23,512 nt of DNA from NCBI GenBank assembly GCA_042569785.1, contig JBHPGW010000040.1:1-23512 (forward strand), given 5' to 3'. The stretch's first letter is position 1, and every line of letters starts with the position of its first letter. Source of the DNA: JBHPGW01 sp042569785. Its GTDB lineage: Bacteria > Planctomycetota > Phycisphaerae > Sedimentisphaerales > Anaerobacaceae. Below, piece by piece: positions 15,943 to 23,424 of the stretch. The notes beneath the pieces were generated by a model, which saw only the letters and a list, made by a program, of their open reading frames with translations, was not told where the DNA came from and searched no databases. Made by a program: the position numbers and the translations under genes.

Positions 15943-15965
15943 AATCCAAATTAAGGAGCAATATC

Positions 15966-16910
15966 ATGTCTACTCGACGAAAAGAATTAGTTCAGCGATA
16001 CAAGGGCAACCCGATCCTGACAAAGGACGACATTCCGTATAAGGTCGAAACGGTTCACAATGCCGGTGTGACGAAATTTGACGGCCGATATATTATGCTT
16101 TTTCGTTCGCACCTCGATACGGGCCGTTCTATAATTGGTCTGGCTCAAAGCGATAACGGCTTCGATTTTAAAGCCGCACCCGAACCTTTTATGGTCCCCA
16201 GCAAGGACGGTATATTTGCTCAGTACGAAGAGTTCGGCGTCGAGGACCCGCGGATCACTCACCTCGAAGGCGCATACTATATCACATACAGCGCCTATTC
16301 CAAGTATGGCGTTCGGATAGGCCTGGCTAAAACGCTCGATTTTAAATCTATCGAACGGATCGCCTTTATCACGCAGGCTGACTATCGCAATACGGTTATC
16401 TTCCCTGAAAAGATTAACGGCAGATACGTCAAGCTCGACCGCCCGCACAGTGACATCAGCCCATGGTCTACCTGGATAAGTTTCTCGCCCGACCTTATTC
16501 ACTGGGGTCAGTCGCAGTTAGTTATGAAGCCGGTTCAGTATCACTGGGACGAAATGAAGATAGGTCCGGGCGGGCCACCGATAAAAACCGATAAGGGCTG
16601 GCTCAATATCTATCATGGCGTTTTTCCCACAATGGACGGCTGCGTCTATCGCCTCGGCGTAGCGCTGCATATGCTCGACGAACCCGAGATCATTCTCGGC
16701 GTCGGCGATAGATGGATATTGCAACCGGAGGACCCATGGGAAATTTCTGGCTACGTCCACAACGTTGTCTTCAGCTGCGCAGCTATCGCCGAAGACGATG
16801 GCACGCTAAAACTTTACTGGGGTGCTGCTGACAAGGTAATGTGCGCAGGAACCGCGGTCATCGATGAGCTTGTCGACCTTTGCCTGAACGACTCGCGTCC
16901 TGCCCTTTGA
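15966..16910 (+). CDS. GH130 family glycoside phosphorylase/hydrolase
   Basis: The protein is 314 aa, the normal size of a single five-bladed beta-propeller GH130 enzyme. It opens with RYKGNPILTKDDIPY and NAGVTKFDGRYIMLFR, contains the catalytic-region motif GVEDPRITHLEGAYYITYSA (Asp94 is the likely general acid) and ends with WLNIYHGVF...YRLGVALHMLD and IYWG-like LKLYWGAAD. GH130 enzymes mostly phosphorolyse beta-mannosides, releasing mannose-1-phosphate, and some hydrolyse them. With no signal peptide it is cytoplasmic. AAGGAG lies 7 nt before the ATG. It probably works with the GT4 protein upstream, from which it is separated by the accessory insert. Its stop codon abuts that of the convergent MBL gene. 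Substrate is not predictable here. Confidence 0.88.
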   Translation: MSTRRKELVQRYKGNPILTKDDIPYKVETVHNAGVTKFDGRYIMLFRSHLDTGRSIIGLAQSDNGFDFKAAPEPFMVPSKDGIFAQYEEFGVEDPRITHLEGAYYITYSAYSKYGVRIGLAKTLDFKSIERIAFITQADYRNTVIFPEKINGRYVKLDRPHSDISPWSTWISFSPDLIHWGQSQLVMKPVQYHWDEMKIGPGGPPIKTDKGWLNIYHGVFPTMDGCVYRLGVALHMLDEPEIILGVGDRWILQPEDPWEISGYVHNVVFSCAAIAEDDGTLKLYWGAADKVMCAGTAVIDELVDLCLNDSRPAL

Positions 16911-17759
16911 TCAGCGCCTGCGTTTGTCCATCAGGATAGTGACCTTCTTATAGATATTCGTCGGCAATGCGTCTTTGAGTATCTTTTTCACTTCGCGCAT
17001 CGACGTTCTAAGCGTTGTATGCGTGATAACAATATGCTCGTTATCCATTTTGCCGAAAAGTTCCGCCAACTCATTGATATGCATGTGCCTGCCCGCCTTG
17101 GCCCTGTCGGTCTGCTCTTCGGTATAAAAAGTGCATTCAGCGATAAGGATCTTACTGTTAGCGATGTAGTCGAGCTGCGAGAAGTCGACATACTGCGTAT
17201 CGCCGAGATATGTCACGATAGGTATCTCGATTTTGTTCTCGATCTCCACGCCCTGTCTTTTAAGCTCGACGATTTGCGGACCGTTTAAGCTGGTGTACTC
17301 AGCTTTGAGCTTTTTACGTTTTTCAAATACGGTAAAACCAACCGACCCTCTGGAATGTTTCGTCGGGAACACCCTGGCGAAAAGGTTTGGCTTGATCTGA
17401 AATTCGTCGCCAGACTTTACCCCGACCAGGTTAGCAGGAACCTTATTGCCGTCGAGTCTGCCCCAGGCGTCGATGATCTGCCTTATAGGCGTGAGCAGAT
17501 TCTCAGGAGCAAGGATAGTACCCGGACTTTGCCCGCAGAAATTTCGGTGCGACAAATAGTACGCGATACCAGCGGCGTGGTCCATGTGGCCGTGAGTTAG
17601 CAGAATATTATTTATCGAAATGATCTGATCGGGCGCTTTACCGATATCAAAGCAAACATCGAGCTGCGGCATCGCCACAACCGTCTCCTCGCCGGCAAAC
17701 GAGTAACCGATTATCTCGGTCTCGTCTATTTTTACACTCGATAAATTGTGACTGGGCAT
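16911..17759 (-). CDS. RNase Z-like metallo-beta-lactamase fold hydrolase
   Basis: The protein is 282 aa and soluble. It carries the di-zinc motifs of the MBL fold: THGHMDHAAG (H56, H58, D60, H61), YLGDT (Asp187), HMHINEL (H225, H227) and ITHTTLRT (H247). The order and spacing, and the HMH-x3-A-like segment before the last His, resemble tRNase Z, which trims tRNA 3' ends. The sequence is not close enough to call it RNase Z, because the rest of the protein is divergent, so a phosphodiesterase on another substrate is possible. It is divergent from the DUF434/DUF5616 gene across a 112-bp gap and convergent with GH130 with zero spacing. No clear Shine-Dalgarno is seen before ATG 17759. Confidence 0.75.
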   Translation of the reverse strand: MPSHNLSSVKIDETEIIGYSFAGEETVVAMPQLDVCFDIGKAPDQIISINNILLTHGHMDHAAGIAYYLSHRNFCGQSPGTILAPENLLTPIRQIIDAWGRLDGNKVPANLVGVKSGDEFQIKPNLFARVFPTKHSRGSVGFTVFEKRKKLKAEYTSLNGPQIVELKRQGVEIENKIEIPIVTYLGDTQYVDFSQLDYIANSKILIAECTFYTEEQTDRAKAGRHMHINELAELFGKMDNEHIVITHTTLRTSMREVKKILKDALPTNIYKKVTILMDKRRR

Positions 17760-17827
17760 AGTTCGTGACTCGTGTCTCGTAAATAGTGTTCCATTTTATG
17801 GTAGCCACTACTGGCGTTTGTGTCAAT

Positions 17828-17857
17828 TTGTTTTTGATTAGGGTTGTTAAATATGAT
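17828..17857 (+). promoter_or_regulatory. Candidate promoter of the DUF434/DUF5616 gene
   Basis: TTGTTT (17828-17833) and TATGAT (17852-17857) are separated by 18 nt. The predicted start near 17864 would leave a leader of only about 8 nt before ATG 17872, which has AGG at 17864-17866 as its only weak ribosome site. Confidence 0.4.
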
Positions 17858-17871
17858 ACGCTCAGGTAACT

Positions 17872-18600
17872 ATGCCGGACAAGCGCACACATAGAGGCCA
17901 ACATCCCGCTGACGGCAGGCTCTTCGCAGATAGAGCTGTCGGTGATCTGCGAACAGCCGTCAATGACTTCTCGTTACTGCTGACCAAAAGCTACGCTGAA
18001 AAAAGCGCGCTCAAACTGGTTTGTGACAAGTTCGCCTTAACTCAAAGACAACGCCTTGCGGTAATGCGCTGCAGCTGCTCCGATCAGCAGTTAGCCGAGC
18101 GTAAGCAAAAAGAGATCCCCATCGTTCAGGCCGCTAACCGCCTTGTCGCCATTGACGGCTATAACGTATTGATAACTATCGAAGCCGCTCTTAGCAACTC
18201 ATTTATTTTCAAAGGCAGAGACAACTGCCTCAAGGACATCGCCGGCATCCACGGGACATATCGAAAAGTCACAGAGACAATACCAGCGGTTGAACTGATA
18301 GGCACATTTCTCGAAGAGTCGGGCATAGCCAATGTATTGTGGCTGCTCGACAGCCCCGTTTCCAATAGCGCCCGACTGAAAGCACTGATAGCTGAAATAG
18401 CTAATAAACACAACTGGAACTGGCAGATCGAACTTTCGCAAAACCCCGACAAGCCCCTCTCTGAAACCGATTCGATCGCAGCAACAAGTGACGGCATCAT
18501 ACTCGATAACTGCAAAACATGGCTAAACCTGGCCGCTGAGATCATCAAGCAAAAACTAACCTCCGCCGAAATAATAGACCTGTCAACTGTTAACCAATAA
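17872..18600 (+). CDS. DUF434/DUF5616 protein, putative PIN/NYN-like nuclease
   Basis: The protein is 242 aa. The N-terminal part (about 1-75) matches DUF434: RGQHPADGRLF, DLRTAVNDFSLLLTKSYAEKSALKLV and LTQRQRLAVMRCSCSD. The C-terminal part (about 90-240) matches DUF5616: IDGYNVLITIEAAL, GRDNCLKDIAGIHGTYRKV, WLLDSPVSNSARLKALI and ATSDGIILDNCKTWLNLA. No function is recorded to my knowledge. The acidic residues D95 (DGYN), D160 (LLDSPVS) and D207 (TSDG), each after a hydrophobic strand, are arranged like the metal-binding triad of PIN/NYN nucleases (inference). It is divergent from the RNase Z-like gene and overlaps the 3' end of the HAD gene by 18 nt. Length and motifs look complete. Confidence 0.8.
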   Translation: MPDKRTHRGQHPADGRLFADRAVGDLRTAVNDFSLLLTKSYAEKSALKLVCDKFALTQRQRLAVMRCSCSDQQLAERKQKEIPIVQAANRLVAIDGYNVLITIEAALSNSFIFKGRDNCLKDIAGIHGTYRKVTETIPAVELIGTFLEESGIANVLWLLDSPVSNSARLKALIAEIANKHNWNWQIELSQNPDKPLSETDSIAATSDGIILDNCKTWLNLAAEIIKQKLTSAEIIDLSTVNQ

Positions 18601-19266
18601 GCCGATAACAGTTTCAAGGTTGATTTGCTCAAGGCTGTCACAGATAAGATCAGCCTGGCTTAGCTTGTCGGCCGTCGTAGAATTGGTCACCGCAATACAT
18701 TTGGCCCCTGCGGCTTTAGCGGCCTGCACACCGTCGGGAGCATCTTCGATAACAACACAGTTAGCAGGGGCAATACCAAGCCGATCCGCCGCGATCAGGA
18801 AAAGTTCCGGATCAGGCTTTTTATGTTTTACATCGTTGCCGTTGACATAGACCATCTGCCGATAGGGAATTTTAGCCGACTCTAAAACAGCGTGCGACTT
18901 TTCAAGAGTACTCGATGTCGCGATCGCTGCGCCAAACCTGGGACTGGCCATCGCCTGAGTTATCAGTTCCAGCACCCCTGGAAATGCCGGCAAAGGTTCG
19001 CCGCTTAGGATGTCGAAAAAATACTCCTGCCGTAACTTAGTAGCGGTTTCGATCTGCTCCGCGGTTAATTTCAAACCATGAACCCTCGCAGCCGCCATGA
19101 CATATTCCTGCGCCCCTCTGCCAAGCCCGGCCTCGAAGTCTCCGCGTACAACACCACTAACCCCAAACAGCTCCGCGAAGACCTTAATAGAAGCCCGAGC
19201 ATTAACCCCCTCAGTATCAGCTATTACCCCATCAACATCAAATATCAAACCATACAATTCACTCAT
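18583..19266 (-). CDS. HAD-superfamily (subfamily IA) phosphatase / phosphoglucomutase-like
   Basis: The protein is 227 aa. All four HAD motifs are visible: FDVDGVIADTE (nucleophile D10, acid/base D12), the TSS of motif II (AAIATSSTLEK), HKKPDPELF (Lys of motif III) and VIEDAPDGVQAAKAAG (motif IV acidic pair). The helical cap follows motif I, as in beta-phosphoglucomutase and phosphoglycolate phosphatase relatives. It dephosphorylates or isomerises a small phosphorylated metabolite, possibly a sugar phosphate; a link with the GT4/GH130 genes nearby is conceivable but not shown. ATG 19266 is chosen over an upstream codon at 19296 because MSELYGLIFDVDGV is the usual short lead to motif I. Its last 18 nt overlap the convergent DUF434/DUF5616 gene. 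Confidence 0.88.
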   Translation of the reverse strand: MSELYGLIFDVDGVIADTEGVNARASIKVFAELFGVSGVVRGDFEAGLGRGAQEYVMAAARVHGLKLTAEQIETATKLRQEYFFDILSGEPLPAFPGVLELITQAMASPRFGAAIATSSTLEKSHAVLESAKIPYRQMVYVNGNDVKHKKPDPELFLIAADRLGIAPANCVVIEDAPDGVQAAKAAGAKCIAVTNSTTADKLSQADLICDSLEQINLETVIGLLVNS

Positions 19267-19399
19267 ACCCCGAGAGAATAAAAGATTAAATACCAAAAGT
19301 CAATCAGGACTTGACAGTAACTCGGACCCAATATCAAGAAAGGCGGTAAGATTTGGTTTGACAGGAATTGTGGGAATTGGTTGGGTTTTTAAATGGTTC

Positions 19400-19427
19400 T
19401 TGTGGGGTGGTGTTTTTGGGGTATAAT
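19400..19427 (+). promoter_or_regulatory. RNase R promoter, consistent with a leaderless transcript
   Basis: A perfect TATAAT (19422-19427) is preceded by TTGTGG (19400-19405) at 16 nt. The -10 box ends only 8 nt before ATG 19436, so the mRNA would begin at or within about 3 nt of the start codon, and no Shine-Dalgarno lies in between. The surrounding sequence 19351-19438 is G/T-rich with only two C residues. Confidence 0.55.
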
Positions 19428-19435
19428 TTGGTTAG

Positions 19436-21631
19436 ATGTCTGAGATTCATAAGAAAAATATTGTTCGGCTGCTAAAGCACACTGACTATCGGCCTATGAA
19501 GCTGGGTCAGTTGGGTAAGGCTCTTGGGGTTAGCAGTGAGGATTATCCCCAGTTCAAGGCGGCGTTCGATCTGCTTCGCGCTGACGGGCATGTAGTTATC
19601 GGGGGGCGTAATCTTATTAGTTTGCCTGCGCTTTCAGGGCGGATCGTGGGGACATTTCGGGCAAATCGTAAGGGCTTCGGCTTTGTTACACCTTTAGAAC
19701 CTAACACACATGGCGACTTATTCATACCGCCCACAGCAACACAAGCGGCGATGAATGGAGACGTTGTCGCGGCTAAGGTTGCTACAAAAGGTTTTCGAGC
19801 TGGGCAGGTGCGAATTTCCGGCGAGATAATCGAGATATTGCAGCGGGCACAGAACAGGTTCGTCGGGACGCTTTTGAAAAAAGCGAAAAGCTGGGTAGTT
19901 CAGCCTGACGGGACGGGGTTTACTGAGCCTATCTGCGTGGATGATGTCACTGCAAAAAACGCTAAAGCTAAAAATAAGGTCGTAGTTGAAATGTTGTCTT
20001 ATCCTACAGAAGAAAAATTTGCCCGCGGGGTAATTATCGAAGTACTTGGCAGGGCGGGGAAATATGAAAGCGAGATCGCTTCGATTATACATCAGTATCA
20101 TTTGCCGGACGAATTCGATGAGCAGTGCGCAAAGCAGACAGGAGCGGCGGCGGGTAGGTTTGCACCTGACAAGATTGCTGGCAGAGAAGATATAACCGAT
20201 AAGGTGATAATTACGATCGACCCAGCTGATTCGAAAGATTTCGATGATGCTATCAGTCTGGAAAGAGATGGTGACGGCAACCGGGTATTAGGGGTTCATA
20301 TTGCTGATGTGAGTTATTTCATAGCGGTCGATTCTGCTTTGGATGTTGAAGCTAAGAGCCGCGGTAACAGTATATATCTGCCGGGCAGGACAATACCGAT
20401 GCTGCCGGAAGTTTTGAGTAATGGGGTGTGCAGTCTTCAGCCTGGCCAAAAGCGATTCGCTAAGAGCGCTTACATAACCTATAACGAGAAGGGGGAGATT
20501 CTGTCTCGGCGGTTCGCTAATTCTTTGATATGTTCGACCAAACGATTGACTTATGTGCAGGCCGATAAGATTCTCAAGGGAAGCAGGAAAAATGTCACTT
20601 CCGAAGTCGTTGGGCTCTTGAAGGATATGGAAAAGCTTAGCCGATCGATCGAGCAGCGGCGCAGAAAAAATGGGATGCTGCATTTGGATCTGCCGGAAAC
20701 TGAATTGATAATGGATAAGGCCGGGCGAGTGGTGGATGCCTGCCCTGCTGATGATAGTTATCCGCATACGATGATCGAGATGTTCATGGTCGAGGCGAAC
20801 GATGCGGTAGCGGGAGCTTTGGATCGGAGTAAGGGAGCGTTTATGCGACGTATCCATCCGGAGCCTGATCCTTTGAGTACGAAAAATCTTTCTAAGCTTA
20901 TAAAGGCTTTTGGATATTCGCTGCCTCGCCATCCGGATCGCAAGAGTTTGCAGTCGCTGTTAGCCGCGGTTAAGGGGGCGGACAATTCTTTAGCGGTCAA
21001 TCTTGTCGTACTCCGCAGTTTCGAAAAGGCAGTGTACGCACCGCTCAATATCGGTCACTATGCCCTTGCGTCTACGCATTATTGTCATTTTACCAGCCCG
21101 ATCAGGCGGTATGCCGATCTGCTGGTGCATCGCGAATTGCAGAAGAAGTTGCAAAATAAAAAAACCGGTTCGCCGGAACTTGATCTGGTTGAGATCGGTA
21201 GCCACATAAGTTTTACTGAGCAGCGGGCAGCGGACGCCGAAAGAGAACTAAAAACGGTTTTGATATTGCAGATGCTCAGTAACAGGGTCGGCGATCAGCT
21301 TGACTGCGTAGTTACGGGCCTGACGGGGTTTGGGGTGTTTGTGCAGTGCCAAAAATTCGGTATCGAAGGGTTGATACGGACCGAAAATTTGGGGCGTGAT
21401 AAATGGGAATTTAACCAGAAAAGTCAATCGATGCTGGGGGTGAATTCAGGTTGCAGTATACGGCTGGGCCAGAAGATGAAAGTTTGCATAGATTCAGTAA
21501 ACATCCCAGGCCGTCAGCTTAACCTCTCACCAGCTGAGCCTTTAATAAAAAAGACAAACCGAAAAACCAAACCCAAGACCACAAAAAGAACAAAAAACCA
21601 CCGAACTCGGAGTCCACGCAGAAGAAAATAG
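19436..21631 (+). CDS. rnr: Ribonuclease R (RNase II/RNB family 3'-5' exoribonuclease)
   Basis: The protein is 731 aa. Domains in order are a winged-helix N-terminus (about 1-60), a first OB/cold-shock domain (about 65-130, GTFRANRKGFGFVTP), a second cold-shock domain (about 140-220), the RNB catalytic domain (about 245-570), an S1 domain (about 620-695, GDQLDCVVTGLTGFGVFVQC) and a Lys/Arg-rich tail. The catalytic acids of the RNB family are intact in IDPADSKDFDDA (D262, D268, D270, D271). LPGRTIPMLPEVLSNG and HYCHFTSPIRRYADLLVHR are also present. RNase R degrades structured RNA, takes part in mRNA and rRNA turnover, and can work with tmRNA. The start is supported by the winged-helix beginning at once, and it appears leaderless. 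It is divergent from the HAD gene. Gene symbol by family assignment. Confidence 0.95.
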   Translation: MSEIHKKNIVRLLKHTDYRPMKLGQLGKALGVSSEDYPQFKAAFDLLRADGHVVIGGRNLISLPALSGRIVGTFRANRKGFGFVTPLEPNTHGDLFIPPTATQAAMNGDVVAAKVATKGFRAGQVRISGEIIEILQRAQNRFVGTLLKKAKSWVVQPDGTGFTEPICVDDVTAKNAKAKNKVVVEMLSYPTEEKFARGVIIEVLGRAGKYESEIASIIHQYHLPDEFDEQCAKQTGAAAGRFAPDKIAGREDITDKVIITIDPADSKDFDDAISLERDGDGNRVLGVHIADVSYFIAVDSALDVEAKSRGNSIYLPGRTIPMLPEVLSNGVCSLQPGQKRFAKSAYITYNEKGEILSRRFANSLICSTKRLTYVQADKILKGSRKNVTSEVVGLLKDMEKLSRSIEQRRRKNGMLHLDLPETELIMDKAGRVVDACPADDSYPHTMIEMFMVEANDAVAGALDRSKGAFMRRIHPEPDPLSTKNLSKLIKAFGYSLPRHPDRKSLQSLLAAVKGADNSLAVNLVVLRSFEKAVYAPLNIGHYALASTHYCHFTSPIRRYADLLVHRELQKKLQNKKTGSPELDLVEIGSHISFTEQRAADAERELKTVLILQMLSNRVGDQLDCVVTGLTGFGVFVQCQKFGIEGLIRTENLGRDKWEFNQKSQSMLGVNSGCSIRLGQKMKVCIDSVNIPGRQLNLSPAEPLIKKTNRKTKPKTTKRTKNHRTRSPRRRK

Positions 21632-21658
21632 TGCAATTGTCACCCAGCAATTGAGTTC

Positions 21659-21688
21659 TTGACATCGGGCTGTTGTTTTGGTTATTCT
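21659..21688 (+). promoter_or_regulatory. Candidate promoter of the M50 protease gene
   Basis: TTGACA (21659-21664, a perfect -35) is followed after 18 nt by TATTCT (21683-21688). Transcription would start near 21695, giving a leader of about 60 nt that contains GGAGGA (21737-21742) before ATG 21754. It lies in the 122-bp gap after rnr, where no convincing terminator is seen. Confidence 0.45.
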
Positions 21689-21757
21689 ATGGCTGAAAAT
21701 AAAAATGATGAGTTGTCGGTGACTTTTATTAGAGATGGAGGAATGAGAACGCTATGA
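21689..21757 (+). CDS. Possible 22-aa leader peptide
   Basis: A 22-codon frame (MAENKNDELSVTFIRDGGMRTL) ends in a TGA that overlaps the M50 start (ATGA). The arrangement would allow translational coupling. However the predicted transcription start (about 21695) lies inside this frame and no Shine-Dalgarno precedes its ATG, so it may be expressed only by readthrough from rnr, or not at all. Confidence 0.2.
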   Translation: MAENKNDELSVTFIRDGGMRTL

Positions 21758-23424
21758 GTCCTGTTAAGATATTTTTATTCATTGTGGGTGTATTTGTATT
21801 CACTAAGGTTTCACAGTATTTGATGATTGTGAAAAATCTGCTGAATTTACGATTTAAACAAGTTGACGGTGAACTCAAAGAGCTAAACGAGTTGCCTGAT
21901 TATCTTGAGGAACTGCTACCGAGAACTGATATTAAGTTACAAAGTTTAGGCTTTTCATTGTCTCACCTGCATTTACTCCAAGGCTGGATTGTAAGCAATT
22001 TCAATCAACAATGGAATGTCGTTTATTTCAACAAAGATAACAACTGCTATGCCAGTGTCATAGTTTCACCTCTGCCAGAAATGCATGAACCAGTAAAAGT
22101 TGAATTCAAGAACATCTTTTCCGATCAAAGCAAACTGATAACACAAAATGGCACTGAGAGCGATATTGTAGATAAAGTGCCGAACGTAATATTACACGAT
22201 CCTTGTGCTGTAACTCTTGAACAGCAGTATAGTGCTCATATTGAAAAAACAAATAGCCTTGGCGGTGAATCAATTAAACTAAATGCTGAAAATTATCTTG
22301 CAGATGAAATTCAAGCCTATAGTAACACTATTGCTGCTTTGACCCATAAAGGGTATCTAAAATCAAATGATGAAATAACATGGCAATTATGTTTATTGCC
22401 CGCAATGAAACATGCATTCAAAATATTAAAGGGAGTAAAAAAGAAAGCGGTTTTAAAGACGGCTCAATTGAAAGCGACTGGCACTAAAAAGGTTGAACCG
22501 ATAAAAATACCGGTTGCCGCTGAAGTCAAAGCTTACCTTCACCTGGAAGATTCAATTAAACCAAGCGGGTCAGGGCTTGGGTGGAAGTTAATGGTATTTT
22601 GTGTCAGCCTTACGGTGGGCATGGGTATATTTGGTGCAGCCTTTTCTTTTAGTGCAGCATTATTCATTATTGCGGCGTTGATAGTTCATGAACTGGGGCA
22701 TTATATCGCGATGGTTATCTTTGGCTATCGTAACAGGCAAATACTTTTTCTGCCATTCGGAGCAGCGACACTTGGAGAAAAGAGCGAGGCTACTGCGTTG
22801 CAAAAAGCGGTAGTATTTTTGTCTGGCCCGGCGCTGGGGCTGATCGTGGGAACTGTATGTATAATATTGGGTGCAAGAATGGAAATAAGGCCGCTTACAT
22901 ACTGTGGAGGTTTTTTCCTTGTACTTAACTATCTAAATCTTATTCCGATCGTCCCTCTCGATGGCGGGAGATTATTCGAGTTAGCGTTATTTTCAAAAGT
23001 ACCTGTGCTTAAATCCGTATTTCTTATCGTAAGCCTGTTGGTAATGCTTGTTGCGGCGATTGGCTTTAAGGACCCGATCCTTATTATCTTCTCAATCTTT
23101 ATGATAATCAGCTTACGTACACAAATACTTATCAATTCGGCTCATTCAAAAATCAAAAAGCAAATCAAGGCTGAGCAAATTCAGCCTGATAAAGAATCAT
23201 TTCTTTCCGAAATATTTCAGTTCCTAAAGCAAAAATCATTTTCTAAGCTTCCCTTTATTAAAAAATACGAAATCAGCAAAAACCTGGTATCCGAATTAAC
23301 ACAGGAACCTCCAGGATTAGCTGAGACAATTGTTTCTTTAGTGTTGTATTTTGTAGTTTTCGCACTTCCTGTATTTATAGCTGTGCCAACTATTATATTC
23401 CTGGGCATAAAAGATGCTATCTAG
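21754..23424 (+). CDS. M50 (site-2-protease-type) intramembrane metalloprotease
   Basis: The protein is 556 aa. One hydrophobic segment lies at the N-terminus (about 4-30), followed by a soluble region of about 240 residues that I do not recognise, then a block of membrane segments (about 270-465), a charged loop and a final membrane segment (about 520-552). The zinc motif HELGH (H312, E313, H316) and the second ligand motif PLDGGR (D403) are present, as are the SGPALGL and LNLIPIVPLDGG features of the S2P family. Such enzymes cut substrates within the membrane, often releasing transcription regulators. The N-terminal region may be a substrate or signal gate. GGAGGA lies 11 nt before ATG 21754, slightly long. 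AT-rich codon use differs from the preceding rnr gene. It lies 122 bp after rnr. No partner or target is visible in this window. Confidence 0.82.
   Translation: MSPVKIFLFIVGVFVFTKVSQYLMIVKNLLNLRFKQVDGELKELNELPDYLEELLPRTDIKLQSLGFSLSHLHLLQGWIVSNFNQQWNVVYFNKDNNCYASVIVSPLPEMHEPVKVEFKNIFSDQSKLITQNGTESDIVDKVPNVILHDPCAVTLEQQYSAHIEKTNSLGGESIKLNAENYLADEIQAYSNTIAALTHKGYLKSNDEITWQLCLLPAMKHAFKILKGVKKKAVLKTAQLKATGTKKVEPIKIPVAAEVKAYLHLEDSIKPSGSGLGWKLMVFCVSLTVGMGIFGAAFSFSAALFIIAALIVHELGHYIAMVIFGYRNRQILFLPFGAATLGEKSEATALQKAVVFLSGPALGLIVGTVCIILGARMEIRPLTYCGGFFLVLNYLNLIPIVPLDGGRLFELALFSKVPVLKSVFLIVSLLVMLVAAIGFKDPILIIFSIFMIISLRTQILINSAHSKIKKQIKAEQIQPDKESFLSEIFQFLKQKSFSKLPFIKKYEISKNLVSELTQEPPGLAETIVSLVLYFVVFALPVFIAVPTIIFLGIKDAI

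Noticed and set aside
19267..19435. Chromosomal replication origin at the skew change
   Set aside because: No DnaA-box cluster (TTATNCACA-like) or AT-rich unwinding tract was seen and dnaA/dnaN are not in the window, so only the skew observation is reported.
21640..21656. Terminator after rnr built on CAATTG repeats
   Set aside because: The two CAATTG copies are each self-palindromic, give only a 6-bp stem and are not followed by a T-tract.
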